DNA of 64,000 nucleotides from Endozoicomonas sp965196975 (lineage in GTDB: Bacteria; Pseudomonadota; Gammaproteobacteria; Pseudomonadales; Endozoicomonadaceae): assembly GCF_965196975.1 (NCBI RefSeq), contig NZ_OZ239981.1, positions 3,658,001 to 3,722,000 on the forward strand, in the 5' to 3' direction. The position numbers and the translations under genes were made by a program. Position 1 is the stretch's first letter, and the number at the start of each line of letters is the position of its first letter. Below, piece by piece: positions 26,809 to 35,582 of the stretch. The notes below the pieces were generated by a model that saw only the letters and a list, made by a program, of their open reading frames with translations, did no database searches and was not told where the DNA came from.

Positions 26809-29040
26809 TCAATACTCGTCCATTTTCATCTCAACCGATTTACCACTCACCATGGTATAAACTGACATTTTTTCAGTACCTGCGACGATAAAGAACAACT
26901 GCCGGTTCGTATTTTCATCGTAGTGTTTCTGCCAGTCCATCAAGTCAAGATTCGAAGGAGCCGGAACAGCCTGAGGATGTGTATGCCACGTACCAAAATA
27001 ACCAAGCACGCCATCTGAATCTTCAAATGCCTGATCCACTTCTTCCTGGTGACGCTCAGCATCCAGACTGAAATAAGCACGTTTTCGGGTATCAGTGGGC
27101 TTCGGGAGGGTTATCCTGTCAATCGTGGTATTTCCCTTAACATCTGCATAACCAATCAATAGTCCGGCTGCTTCAGGGTGCTCTGGTGAAATCTGCCTGA
27201 ATTCTGAAAGCCTCTCTAACACGTGCTCAGGAATTGACAACTGAATATCCTGATATGCAAAAACGACTTTATTGTGCGAACCACAGATATCACAGGCTGG
27301 ATGATATAAAGGCAACACTTTTAAAGAAGCGTTAAACCGATCATAACGGCGAGTTAATAAAAAACCTTCTTCATCCACATATTTCCGGTCCCCTTTCCAA
27401 CTCACCTTTGATGATTGCTCAAGCTTTCCATTGAGGTAACGGATGGCCAGATCGGCAGCGGTTAACGCCGTCTGGGCAGAACTGACCGCACCATAAGGGA
27501 TGAACATTTCCCCACAGCCAGCATAATTTTTCACTATATTCTGATCGGTTTGCAGGAAGTTCAGGTTAGACGCCAATCCACGCCGACCACTATCATTATC
27601 CACATACGCGCATCTCAAGCAGCCCTTCTTCCCGGCTATATCAAGCACCACGTGCCCACCAATACCGTAACCTTCCAGCCAGGTATAAACGACAGGAATA
27701 TTAATTTTGTGCTCCTGAAGATGCTGGTGAAACAATCGTTCATGGGTAGGAGACCCGATAGCAACAATGACCAAGTCATATCGCGAAGCAAGGTCCTGCT
27801 TCCGGAAATCAAGTAAACGATCGCTATACCCTCGTACTTTGTACCATGGGTATTTTTGTCTCAGCTGAAAAGCCACCGATGATGCTTTGGGATATTCAAT
27901 AAAGTTCTGATCCAACGTATGGCGATAAATATTAGCCACCGAGAGATTATCCGGATCACAAATATCCAGATAGCCAACCCCGGCAGCTCCCAACTTATCG
28001 GCCAGCTCACTGCCAACTGAACCACACCCTACCAGCAACACTCGTTTATCCGACAATTCGCAGTTAGCACCACTGCGGGGCATTAAGCGCTCTCTATGAA
28101 ACGCTTCCACCACCAGTGGCTCAACCTTCCAGCGCGATATTTTTTCATTGGTATCTGGAAACGACTTTTTATCCCCCTGAAAAAGCCGGATACCAAACCA
28201 GGTCACTCCGGAAGGAGTGGGACAGTTCAACATCAACCAGAACTCTTTCGCTCTTAAGCCGAGAACCGACTGCTCAATCCGTTCCCTGGTTTGCTGACTC
28301 ACCCTTTCCAGATTACGAATTACCCATTCCCTGAGTTCAGGTGTTGTGCGGGGTAGATTTACGTCAACGCTTTCCAGTGGAATAACCAGACTCTGGGCAT
28401 AATTACACCGATGTCGATCTCTTTTTCGAAAGTACTCGGCAAGGTCTTCCCCAGCAGCCTGCGATGAAAGTGCAACATGCGACGTCGGTATAGAAAAGAA
28501 CTTACCGGGCTGAACCGGTGAGTAAAGCTCCAACACCTCAAACTCTTTACTGGCCGGTGCGACATAAACCATCTTAAAAAAACTCTCCCACAGCTTCGAG
28601 GCTGCATGGTGCCAGTTAGATCGAAACTCCCTCAGCAGCTCCTGCTCATTATGCTCAGGGTTTTCTATTACCGACCTTAACAGCGAGATATGACGTTTGA
28701 TCGACTCTTCAAACGCCAGCTCTGGTCGCTCAAAATTGACTGAAACCGAATCACGGTCATTCACACATACCGAACCAATATCTGGGTCATCAAAGCCTGC
28801 CAGCACGTGAGCTAACTGACCATACCGCTTATGATTCAAAAGATAAAATGAGGGTAACGCTTCCAACTCTGAAACAGTGAAGTGGATAAGAGTGGCAATT
28901 TCATCGCCACATTCAAAGTTAACCGACAGCACAGTCTGCCCGGAATATTCCAGCGGTTGTACATCATATTCCCCGTCAAGAAAGTGCTCATAGATGGCGT
29001 CGTAATCCAACTCAAGCCCCCTGGGATGTACCGGAAGCAC
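26809..29040 (-). CDS. Fused E2-E1-JAB protein of CBASS (Cap2-Cap3 fusion)
   Basis: 743 residues combining ubiquitin-system-like modules. Residues 1-160 resemble an E2 domain, with a candidate catalytic Cys in IGSVCVNDRDS. Residues 330-600 are a ThiF/E1 adenylation domain: VLLVGCGSVGSELADKLGAA nucleotide loop, DLVIVAIGSPTHERLF, CxxC pairs (GCLRCAY, HPACDICG) for zinc, and YAGCGEMFIPYG with a likely catalytic Cys. Residues 620-743 are a JAB/JAMM peptidase with GTWHTHPQ followed by PSNLDLMDW. In CBASS, Cap2 conjugates the C-terminus of the CD-NTase to targets to prime it and Cap3 reverses this; they are usually separate genes. It overlaps the CD-NTase gene by 29 nt. Confidence 0.88.
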   Translation of the reverse strand: MLPVHPRGLELDYDAIYEHFLDGEYDVQPLEYSGQTVLSVNFECGDEIATLIHFTVSELEALPSFYLLNHKRYGQLAHVLAGFDDPDIGSVCVNDRDSVSVNFERPELAFEESIKRHISLLRSVIENPEHNEQELLREFRSNWHHAASKLWESFFKMVYVAPASKEFEVLELYSPVQPGKFFSIPTSHVALSSQAAGEDLAEYFRKRDRHRCNYAQSLVIPLESVDVNLPRTTPELREWVIRNLERVSQQTRERIEQSVLGLRAKEFWLMLNCPTPSGVTWFGIRLFQGDKKSFPDTNEKISRWKVEPLVVEAFHRERLMPRSGANCELSDKRVLLVGCGSVGSELADKLGAAGVGYLDICDPDNLSVANIYRHTLDQNFIEYPKASSVAFQLRQKYPWYKVRGYSDRLLDFRKQDLASRYDLVIVAIGSPTHERLFHQHLQEHKINIPVVYTWLEGYGIGGHVVLDIAGKKGCLRCAYVDNDSGRRGLASNLNFLQTDQNIVKNYAGCGEMFIPYGAVSSAQTALTAADLAIRYLNGKLEQSSKVSWKGDRKYVDEEGFLLTRRYDRFNASLKVLPLYHPACDICGSHNKVVFAYQDIQLSIPEHVLERLSEFRQISPEHPEAAGLLIGYADVKGNTTIDRITLPKPTDTRKRAYFSLDAERHQEEVDQAFEDSDGVLGYFGTWHTHPQAVPAPSNLDLMDWQKHYDENTNRQLFFIVAGTEKMSVYTMVSGKSVEMKMDEY

Positions 29041-30103
29041 CGGCGACAGGAAGGTATGCCGTACTGACCGCTGCTACCTTGGCAGCATTCGATGCCTTTT
29101 CTTCAGGTATCGGGAAATCGTCACCAAAAACGCTATTCAACAGGGTACACTGCTTCACTTCGCTTTCTTCCTCCAGTGCCTTTTGCAGTTTGTCCTGTAG
29201 CCGGAGCAACTTATTGCGAAACTGGTTACCCAGGTTGTAGTCACTACCCGGACTACTGCCGCCGTCTACTTTGTGCTGAAAAATATCCCGCTCGGGCTTC
29301 TTTGGTAACCTCACAGAAAGGCGGTAATTATCAGTCCAGAAATCCTTTTCGAGGTAGCCAGCATTCAGAATATCATCAACTACCTTTTTGAGTACCATCA
29401 GGTCATCTTCCAGCTCTTCACTAAAGTAACCTGGTGAGTACACTTCCTTGATCATCACCGTCAGACCAATGGAGAACAGCTTCTTTTTAACCTCCGGTGA
29501 AAAGTTTTCATCCCTCCAGCGCTTCATATAACGCACCAAACGTCGGAACTGTTTTCGCTTTTCCAATGGCTTATTGCCATATCGATCTGCATCATCAATC
29601 CAGCCAATCAGTCCTTTCGGGTCAGAAGGTGACCACTCTTTATTGTTATTATCGGAGCCCTCCTTACCCACAGCCAGCTCGTAACTGTCACCAAGCCAGG
29701 GACAGGTATCCAATCTATACACGGTGTAGTCAATATGAAGATTGAGACTCTGGTAATCAGCCGTAATGCAGGGTTTCTTGATCTTCGACTCCTTGAAGTT
29801 CCGATCCTCCAATACCTTTTTGACAACTTTTTTTGGAGCGACCGGGTCTTCCGGTGCCTGACTTGCATCAATCACCAGTGCCCGATCAATATCAAAGTCA
29901 TCATCAAGGCTATTGATTGCGGTATATACCGCAAAAGAACCCTGAAAAAAGGTATCGATGACCGGATACCCCGCTTCGCGAAATGCCTCCTTGATTGCCG
30001 AGAGAATACCTTCGTCTTTCGCTTTAGCTTCTTTGTAGCCTTTGGACTGGTTGGTGAGGTAGATTTTCTTATTGAACGTATTGAAGTGAGCCTGGATCGC
30101 CAT
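29012..30103 (-). CDS. CBASS CD-NTase (cGAS/DncV-like nucleotidyltransferase)
   Basis: 363 residues from ATG 30103, with GGGGGA just upstream; longer in-frame starts are rejected. It makes a cyclic oligonucleotide alarm upon phage infection. The catalytic core is visible: FFQGSFAVYTAI (GS motif), DDDFDIDRALVID (metal-binding Asp pair) and LNLHIDYTVY (third Asp). The flexible C-terminus ending in GASGTSQGA, with a small terminal residue, fits a Cap2 substrate, since Cap2 joins CD-NTases through their C-terminal residue. First gene of the operon. Clade and product cannot be told from sequence alone. Confidence 0.88.
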   Translation of the reverse strand: MAIQAHFNTFNKKIYLTNQSKGYKEAKAKDEGILSAIKEAFREAGYPVIDTFFQGSFAVYTAINSLDDDFDIDRALVIDASQAPEDPVAPKKVVKKVLEDRNFKESKIKKPCITADYQSLNLHIDYTVYRLDTCPWLGDSYELAVGKEGSDNNNKEWSPSDPKGLIGWIDDADRYGNKPLEKRKQFRRLVRYMKRWRDENFSPEVKKKLFSIGLTVMIKEVYSPGYFSEELEDDLMVLKKVVDDILNAGYLEKDFWTDNYRLSVRLPKKPERDIFQHKVDGGSSPGSDYNLGNQFRNKLLRLQDKLQKALEEESEVKQCTLLNSVFGDDFPIPEEKASNAAKVAAVSTAYLPVAGASGTSQGA

Positions 30104-30128
30104 GTATTCCCCCATGATATAGAAGGTA

Positions 30129-30157
30129 TATATTTGATCTGCTCTCTTATATTTCAA
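30129..30157 (-). promoter_or_regulatory. Candidate promoter of CBASS operon
   Basis: On the minus strand TTGAAA (30152-30157) and AATATA (30129-30134) are separated by 17 nt and placed about 25 nt before the CD-NTase ATG. It lies in the 79 bp left between the gene and the IS1 end, so the IS may have removed upstream control sites. Confidence 0.35.
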
Positions 30158-30518
30158 TAGAGAATAAAAAAATAAAAGAGACGGTGATGTGTCAGGGCTG
30201 TTGATCTGATACATTCCTGTCTTTGTGAGTCATCTATAGCTGTAGTTCAAGTTGCCTGTATCCATTGTCAACAAACGTTCAATCTTGCTAAGAATAGGAA
30301 AGCTGAGACGGGTCACCAGTGGTATAGATGCAAGGACGGCTAAGTTCCCTTTAATGGTTGGTGGTAGTTTTAATAGCTGTAGATATTCAGGTATTAAACA
30401 GAAATACTGAAACGCTATTAAAATTAAATATCAGCCTAAATATCCGCCATTGCCAGCTAAGAAATCCACTGAGCAAGGTCTTTCACTGCTCTTCCCAAGC
30501 CCTATGCTCTGTTGGTTT

Positions 30519-32117
30519 GTAACTATTCAGCACCCTTCATATAAATCTGGAATTTTCTGATTTTTCGACCATCATCTTATACTCAATTTTTCTAACAAAT
30601 CTCCAGTATGGAACCAGACTTCCCAGCTACTCCGTTTACCGAAGCTCTCCTTAAAGAGAATGAAGAGCTTCGGACCGAGAATGCGCTTTTACGGGAACGT
30701 TGCAGCGAACTGGAAGAAAGGGTTAATAAAAACAGTCAAAACAGTAGTAAGCCACCATCGTCAGATGGTTATCAAAAGCCCAGTAAAAAAGGGAGTGATA
30801 AAGGTGATACATCTTCCAAAGAAGCCCCCTGCTCCTCACAGGAAACACCGAACCCCAAAAGCCTTAGACCATCTTCAGGCAATAAACCAGGTGGCCAGAA
30901 AGGTCATCAAGGCTCTTGTTTGAGACGTGTCGCCTTACCCGATTATGTCAGGCATCTGAAGGTTGAAAAATGTTGCTGTTGCCAGTCTTCGCTTATCGAT
31001 ATTAAACCCACCAAATACATTGAGCGACAGGTTTTTGATCCAGGTAGACCCGGAGAATTTGAAGTTACCGCGTACTGGGCAGACGTTAAAGTATGTCCTT
31101 GTGGTAAACGGAACACCGCTGAGTTTCCCCAAGGAGTGAAAGCCGCTGCTCAATACGGAGAAGTGACTCAGGCAATGGCTGTTCATTTAAACCAGTATCA
31201 CTTCATCCCATATCACCGGGTGTCTGAGTATTTCAATACTATTTATTGCATGAGTGTCAGCGCAGGCTCTGTTGCCAATTTTGTTGCCTATACCCATGAG
31301 AACCTGGCCTCTACTGAGCAGAGTATCCGCGATGCTTTACAAGAAAGTCCGGTTGCAGGAGCGGATGAAACTGGCATGCGGGTTGACGGTTCACTGTGGT
31401 GGTTACACATTATGCGAGATGACCAATGGACGCTTTACTACCTCTCAGAAAGGCGAGGTTGTGAAGCAATGGATGCAATGGGCATCCTGCTGACTTTTGC
31501 AGGCATTCTGGTTCACGATCATTGGAAGTCCTACTTTGCCTATGCGGCAGTGCATGTGCTTTGTAATGCCCATCATCTGAGAGAGCTTCAGGGAGTTGTC
31601 GATAGGGATGCGAATAAGCTGGCTCTGCGGCTGATGAAATTGCTTACGCTCTCCTGGCACTTCTGCAAGAAATACAAAGCAGCCGGTCTGACTCAAATGC
31701 CTGGTGCAATACAGCTTCGCATTGAGACGATATACGACCAAATCCTTCAAAGGGCTCTCACGAAGGAAACCGCTTATATGGAAAAACAACGACAGGTGCT
31801 TGGACGTAAGAAGGTCAGGAATACCAAGGCCTACAACCTGTTCAAAAGGCTTATTGAGTTTAAGGTTGAAACGTTGCGCTTCATGTCGGACTTTTCAATT
31901 CCCTTCGATAACAATGGCAGTGAACGTGATGCCAGGATGGCCAAACTTAAGCAGAAGATCTCAGGCTGCTTCAGAAGCGAAGACGGAGGTACCATGTTTA
32001 CCCGAATCCGAAGCTATTTATCATCTGCTAAAAAGCAGGGGTTGAACATATTTCAGGCGCTTCTTAAAGCGGTTCGAAATTACAACAATACGCCTTTGCT
32101 GGGTGCTGAATAGTTAC
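30519..32117 (+). mobile_element. IS66-family insertion sequence, copy B (1599 bp)
   Basis: Same terminal repeats and length as copy A, flanked by the 8-bp duplication GTTGGTTT (30511-30518 and 32118-32125). It sits inside the short MITE-like element that itself sits in IS1. Confidence 0.95.
30608..32113 (+). CDS. tnpC: IS66-family transposase (TnpC), copy B
   Basis: 501 residues, identical in protein sequence to the copy at 5451-6956, with coiled coil, zinc cluster and DDE residues intact. A potentially active source copy. Confidence 0.95.
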   Translation: MEPDFPATPFTEALLKENEELRTENALLRERCSELEERVNKNSQNSSKPPSSDGYQKPSKKGSDKGDTSSKEAPCSSQETPNPKSLRPSSGNKPGGQKGHQGSCLRRVALPDYVRHLKVEKCCCCQSSLIDIKPTKYIERQVFDPGRPGEFEVTAYWADVKVCPCGKRNTAEFPQGVKAAAQYGEVTQAMAVHLNQYHFIPYHRVSEYFNTIYCMSVSAGSVANFVAYTHENLASTEQSIRDALQESPVAGADETGMRVDGSLWWLHIMRDDQWTLYYLSERRGCEAMDAMGILLTFAGILVHDHWKSYFAYAAVHVLCNAHHLRELQGVVDRDANKLALRLMKLLTLSWHFCKKYKAAGLTQMPGAIQLRIETIYDQILQRALTKETAYMEKQRQVLGRKKVRNTKAYNLFKRLIEFKVETLRFMSDFSIPFDNNGSERDARMAKLKQKISGCFRSEDGGTMFTRIRSYLSSAKKQGLNIFQALLKAVRNYNNTPLLGAE

Positions 32118-32830
32118 GTTGGTTTTTCTTAAGTACCTATAAAAATCTATGTATTTATTACTCCAAGGTATGAAGAAAAAACAACGCCAACCACTAAAGG
32201 GAACATAGCCTGCAAGGACTGTAATAAGAGCTTCCAACTTGAGTATCGCTATAACTGCAATCTGCCTGGTACTCATGAGCAGATCATAAAAATGACCATG
32301 AATGGCTCCGGGGTCAGAGATATCAGACGTGTCCTTGAGATCAGTCCAACGATTGTATTGGCTCGCTTAAAAAACTCGACCCGCCAACAGTAACACAACT
32401 CCCCTTCGAAAATGCCCGGATCAAGATTATCTTCGAAATGGATGAACAGTGGTCATTTGTTGGTAGCAAGAAGCAGCAACGCTGGCTGTTTTATGCATGG
32501 GAGCCACGTTTCAAGAAGATCATTGCCCATGCGTTCGGCTCCAGAAGCACAGAGACGCTCAAAAAGCTGTTGGAGCGTCTGGCCCGCTTCAAAGTCAGTT
32601 TTTACTGTACAGATGACTGGCAGTCATATACATCCTGTTTAGTAGAAGATCAACATATCATTGGAAAGTACTTTACTCAGCGGATTGAGCGGCAGAATCT
32701 GACCTTGAGGAATTGCTTGAAACGGTTATCCAGAAGGACTATCTGCTTCTCAGGATCAATAGACATTCATGATAAGGTTATCGGGGAGTTTATCTCTCGA
32801 AACCACTATCAACAGTTTTGATACATCACC

Positions 32831-33178
32831 GCATAAAACGAACGGAGTGATAAGTGATAATTAGCACAAGCTGACCTTATGAATCTGACGCTGGTGTGTA
32901 TTAAAAACATACCGCAGGCCTATAATTGAAACTGCCCTGAAATAGCAAATCGCATTATTGATATGACCAAGAATGGCTGTAGGTATTTTCCGCAAATCGA
33001 TTTTTGAGTATTTAATCGCTATGCTAGTCTTGCGTGAGGCTCAGGAGCCAGTTACTCGCTAAAGAATTGCTTTCATGTAACTAACCTATACCACCCTTAA
33101 TGATGGCTTTTAAATGAGGACTAGCTAGGCGGGCTTCTTTAAAAAGGCATCGTAAACAATGCTTAAAGCCGTAAAGTT
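32831..33178. other. Non-coding stretch after IS1
   Basis: 348 bp with no convincing gene. Around 32925-32990 a short reading (PEIANRIIDMTKNG) is reminiscent of an InsA-like helix-turn-helix, but it has no start and stops soon; it may be an older transposase scar. No hairpin with T-run seen. Confidence 0.35.
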
Positions 33179-33646
33179 ATGATGCTTATCAAAATTAAGA
33201 ACTTCTCTTTCGGCATTCTAAGCCGTATTTTATGCGCAGTTTCTATTGTTGCATTATCTCCAATGTACCTTAGTTTCGATAATGCCTACGATTTCATCAA
33301 CATTGCAGCTCTTGCTTACACTGTATACTTTTTGCTCTCCGAATCTTTAAGGCTTTACAGGATCAGTGGGAAATTTTTTCTGGATTATGATGGTACTTTG
33401 ATCAGAGTTTATGATGACCACGAGAAAAGGAATAAGGAAATTCTAATTGGAGAAGTTACAAACATAGCGATAACCAAAAAATTCGTTAAGATCAGCACCA
33501 GTCATGATGTGGTTTATCTACATTTCGCTATGATGTCTATCCATAATCAAAGTCTATTCCTGAATAAAATATATCCTGAAATTGAGAAAAGTATTCAAAA
33601 CAAGCAATCTTCAAGACACACCCACTCTACCGTTGCATCAGCTTAA
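33179..33646 (+). CDS. Hypothetical membrane protein with cytosolic beta-rich domain
   Basis: 155 residues. Two membrane helices (about residues 13-33, LSRILCAVSIVALSPMYL, and 40-57, INIAALAYTVYFLL) are followed by a soluble segment with alternating hydrophobics (KFFLDYDGTLIRVYDD, EVTNIAITKKFVKISTS) resembling a PH-like fold. No recognised family. The base composition is AT-richer than the core genes, in keeping with the island. Weak ribosome-binding site. Confidence 0.5.
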   Translation: MMLIKIKNFSFGILSRILCAVSIVALSPMYLSFDNAYDFINIAALAYTVYFLLSESLRLYRISGKFFLDYDGTLIRVYDDHEKRNKEILIGEVTNIAITKKFVKISTSHDVVYLHFAMMSIHNQSLFLNKIYPEIEKSIQNKQSSRHTHSTVASA

Positions 33647-33739
33647 TTGCTCGGAATCCTTCGTTCCATACATGCTAGAGAAGAGTCAGAATGAACAACT
33701 GACTCTTCAAAGCTTATAGTGAAAATTCAAACCGCAATA

Positions 33740-34333
33740 TCAGGTTTTATTTACTAACTGCACAACAAACAGGCGCCCCCCAGGCTCTTTGCTACACAAC
33801 AGCTGAAGCCCATCCGTTAATTCAATATACTCACCTGGAGGTATTGCTCGTTTATTAGCAACATCTGTCAGGTCCTGCATTTTTTCATTGACCAACAGCC
33901 ATCGGCCCTGATGATTGATAAAGTACCCAACTCGACTTTTATCCTGCTCAGCCAGTCGTTCGTTAGGTACAATATTTCTATTGATATGGTATGGAAACAA
34001 TGACTGGTCACGATAAACCATCAAACGATGATTATCGGGCTTGAAGCTTTGCCCATCCCTTGATGAGTAAAGGTTTAAAACAGGAAGCAGGCCTTCATAC
34101 TTGGTCTGACAAAATGGGCACGATGGACTGGTTCTGTTATCAAAAACATACCATTTTTGAGAACAAACAGGATTATTGCATGGTTGTACCAGATCCATTG
34201 TTTTAATCAGCGCAGTTTCCCATTCATCCGCTGTTGGCCTTAGTCCAGGATGATGCAGGCCATCAATAAATGCCCGTTCAAAAAGCTGGCTCAGATATGG
34301 GCCAGTCATCGTATAAGGCAGTTTATTAGTATC
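33740..34333 (-). pseudogene. C-terminal part of TerY-P type protein kinase
   Basis: Reads, ahead of the Met at 34309, DTNKLPYT then MTGPYLSQLFERAFIDGLHH, PTADEWETALIKTMDL, and a zinc-ribbon-like PCNNPVCSQKWYVF...SCPFC. This is the usual C-terminus of kinases in TerY-P operons. Joining to 35583-36496 across the IS982 element, with one copy of the 8-bp duplication removed, restores one 499-residue frame (...LPWKDTNKLPYT...). Separated from its catalytic half by the IS. Confidence 0.82.
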
Positions 34334-34371
34334 ACGCGATGTGCGACTTTGTCTGAAACTATCTCAAATTA

Positions 34372-34541
34372 CTAGCCCGGATATTTCATAAACTGCCCCG
34401 AATCTCGGGCAGGACTTTGTCGCCCTAAGGGATTTTGTGAGGGAGTGCCGTACCGGGGAGTACGGTCGACCGAGCAAAACTCCCTTAGGGCGGCAAAGGA
34501 CAAGCGAGAACGGGAGCACGTTTATGAAATATCCGGGCTAG
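34372..34541. mobile_element. 170-bp palindromic MITE-like element bounded by CTAG
   Basis: Starts CTAGCCCGGATATTTCATAA and ends with the inverted match TTATGAAATATCCGGGCTAG. Further inside, CGCCCTAAGGGATTTTG pairs with CAAAACTCCCTTAGGGCG, so nearly the whole element can fold into one long stem. CTAG at both ends may be the target duplication. No coding capacity. It sits between the IS982 transposase stop and the IS end. Confidence 0.75.
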
Positions 34542-34599
34542 CATGATGGTAAGTCCAAGTTGTATCTTCAAAATCACGCAATTATTTGCTTTCCGTTTT

Positions 34600-35490
34600 T
34601 TAATCTTCGGAAATAAGGTTCTCAAACTGTATTGCAGGACGACCAGCAATTATATTCAGATAAGAACCAATATTATGTGCCAGTAACTTCCGAGCGATAC
34701 GTGATGTCATATGCCATCTATCTCGACAATGGCACTTTTCTATTTCAAAGCGCTCTGTCAATTGACCTATCACTGTTTCTATTCTCCGTCGTACCCGTAA
34801 TACCAGCTTTACAAACGACTTCGGACGTTCATCTTGCATGTTTTTTCTCAGTGGCGTCTGAAGATCAATACCTAATTCCTGACAATCAGCTTTAAACTCA
34901 GGCCTTATATAGCCCTTATCGCCAAGCAAGAGGCCAGAAATGGTCTCGAGCATGTCATAGGCTGCATCACGCTCATCTACGTTCGCTGCGGTCAGAGTAA
35001 AACCCACAGGAATCCCTCGTGCTTCAACCAGCAAATGCCCCTGAAAGCCATAGAACTTCTTGTCCTTGGAAGCGCAGTAACCATAACCAGCCTCAGCTTT
35101 AAAGATACGGCTCTGTGGTGCACGGGTTCTGACGACAACATCAATCGGAAAACCATCGATTAAATGGATATCTGCATTATCTGCATGCATCATCTGGACT
35201 ATACGAATTTGCAGTCGTTGTTTCACATGCCATAAGTTGGCGGCCTGTTTGACAAATGCCGAGCGTGAAGGAATGTCAGGAAACAGGTGTCGCCAGTGTC
35301 GGGTAAAATACTTCCAAATCTCAGTGTCCTTATGATGCCCAAGCCATTCACCGACAACTTCCATGGTGATCGCTTCACTATCAGTGAGCTTTGGTGGAAA
35401 CCCTCGAAGTCGCAGTGGTACAGGAAAAAGCTCTTTTACCAAATCGTCGATCAAGCAGTAGACTGTAGTGATAAACTCTTCAACGGGCAT
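34600..35490 (-). CDS. IS982-family transposase
   Basis: 296 residues. Family features: N-terminal LTDSEAITMEVVGEWLG, catalytic Asp in IHLIDGFPIDVV, second Asp in LLLGDKGYI, Glu in RRRIETVIGQLTERFEIEK, and the RIARKLLAHNIGSYLN end. Apparently intact, so the element may still move. Confidence 0.92.
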   Translation of the reverse strand: MPVEEFITTVYCLIDDLVKELFPVPLRLRGFPPKLTDSEAITMEVVGEWLGHHKDTEIWKYFTRHWRHLFPDIPSRSAFVKQAANLWHVKQRLQIRIVQMMHADNADIHLIDGFPIDVVVRTRAPQSRIFKAEAGYGYCASKDKKFYGFQGHLLVEARGIPVGFTLTAANVDERDAAYDMLETISGLLLGDKGYIRPEFKADCQELGIDLQTPLRKNMQDERPKSFVKLVLRVRRRIETVIGQLTERFEIEKCHCRDRWHMTSRIARKLLAHNIGSYLNIIAGRPAIQFENLISED

Positions 35491-35582
35491 GACTGAAACC
35501 TTCTTTGCTTTCTACTGCTTTTAATAGCAGAAAGCAGGATCAGTCATGTCTCCTTATGCAAACCTAAAAGTCGCACATGGCG

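Larger units (their letters stand above)
30338..32210. mobile_element. Short non-autonomous inverted-repeat element, split by IS66
   Basis: Ends GGCTAAGTTCCCTTTAATGG and (reverse complement) GGCTATGTTCCCTTTAGTGG are inverted repeats, flanked by a 9-bp repeat TGCAAGGAC (30329-30337 and 32211-32219) inside IS1 insA. Without IS66 copy B it is about 266 bp and has no coding capacity: a MITE-like element of unknown parent. Confidence 0.72.
30236..32821 (+). pseudogene. insAB: IS1 insA-insB' frameshift transposase gene, interrupted
   Basis: The InsA N-terminus (VACIHCQQTF ... GHQWYRCKD, zinc finger) reads up to 30337 and resumes at 32211 (CKDCNKSFQLEY, then LPGTHEQIIKMTMNGSG). The classical IS1 slippery heptamer A-AAA-AAC is at 32369-32375; a -1 shift there continues into InsB (frame through ATG 32438, EMDEQWSFVGSKKQQRW, DDWQSYTSC, HHYQQF-like end) to TGA 32821. 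The expected ATG reads ATA at 30236. Inactive because of the nested elements. Confidence 0.82.
30183..32830 (+). mobile_element. IS1-family element carrying two nested insertions
   Basis: Left end GGTGATGTGTCAGGG...TGTTGAT and right end (reverse complement) GGTGATGTATCAAAACTGTTGAT are matching inverted repeats. Subtracting IS66 copy B (1599 + 8 bp) and the short element (266 + 9 bp) leaves 766 bp, almost exactly the size of IS1. Matching target duplication not evident. Insertion order: IS1 first, short element second, IS66 last. Confidence 0.82.
34334..35582 (-). mobile_element. IS982-family element carrying a small inverted-repeat insertion
   Basis: Ends share an inverted repeat, ACGCGATGTGCGACTTTG and (reverse complement) CGCCATGTGCGACTTTT. 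Target duplication TTAGTATC (34326-34333 and 35583-35590). 1249 bp in total, about 1083 bp without the 34372-34541 insertion, a normal IS982 size. It interrupts the TerY-P kinase gene. Confidence 0.85.

Noticed and set aside
5362..32117. IS66 copies A and B as a composite transposon
   Set aside because: Each has its own target duplication, and long stretches of core genes lie between.
34632..34895. 87-codon plus-strand frame over the IS982 transposase
   Set aside because: Antisense shadow with no ribosome-binding site or family resemblance.
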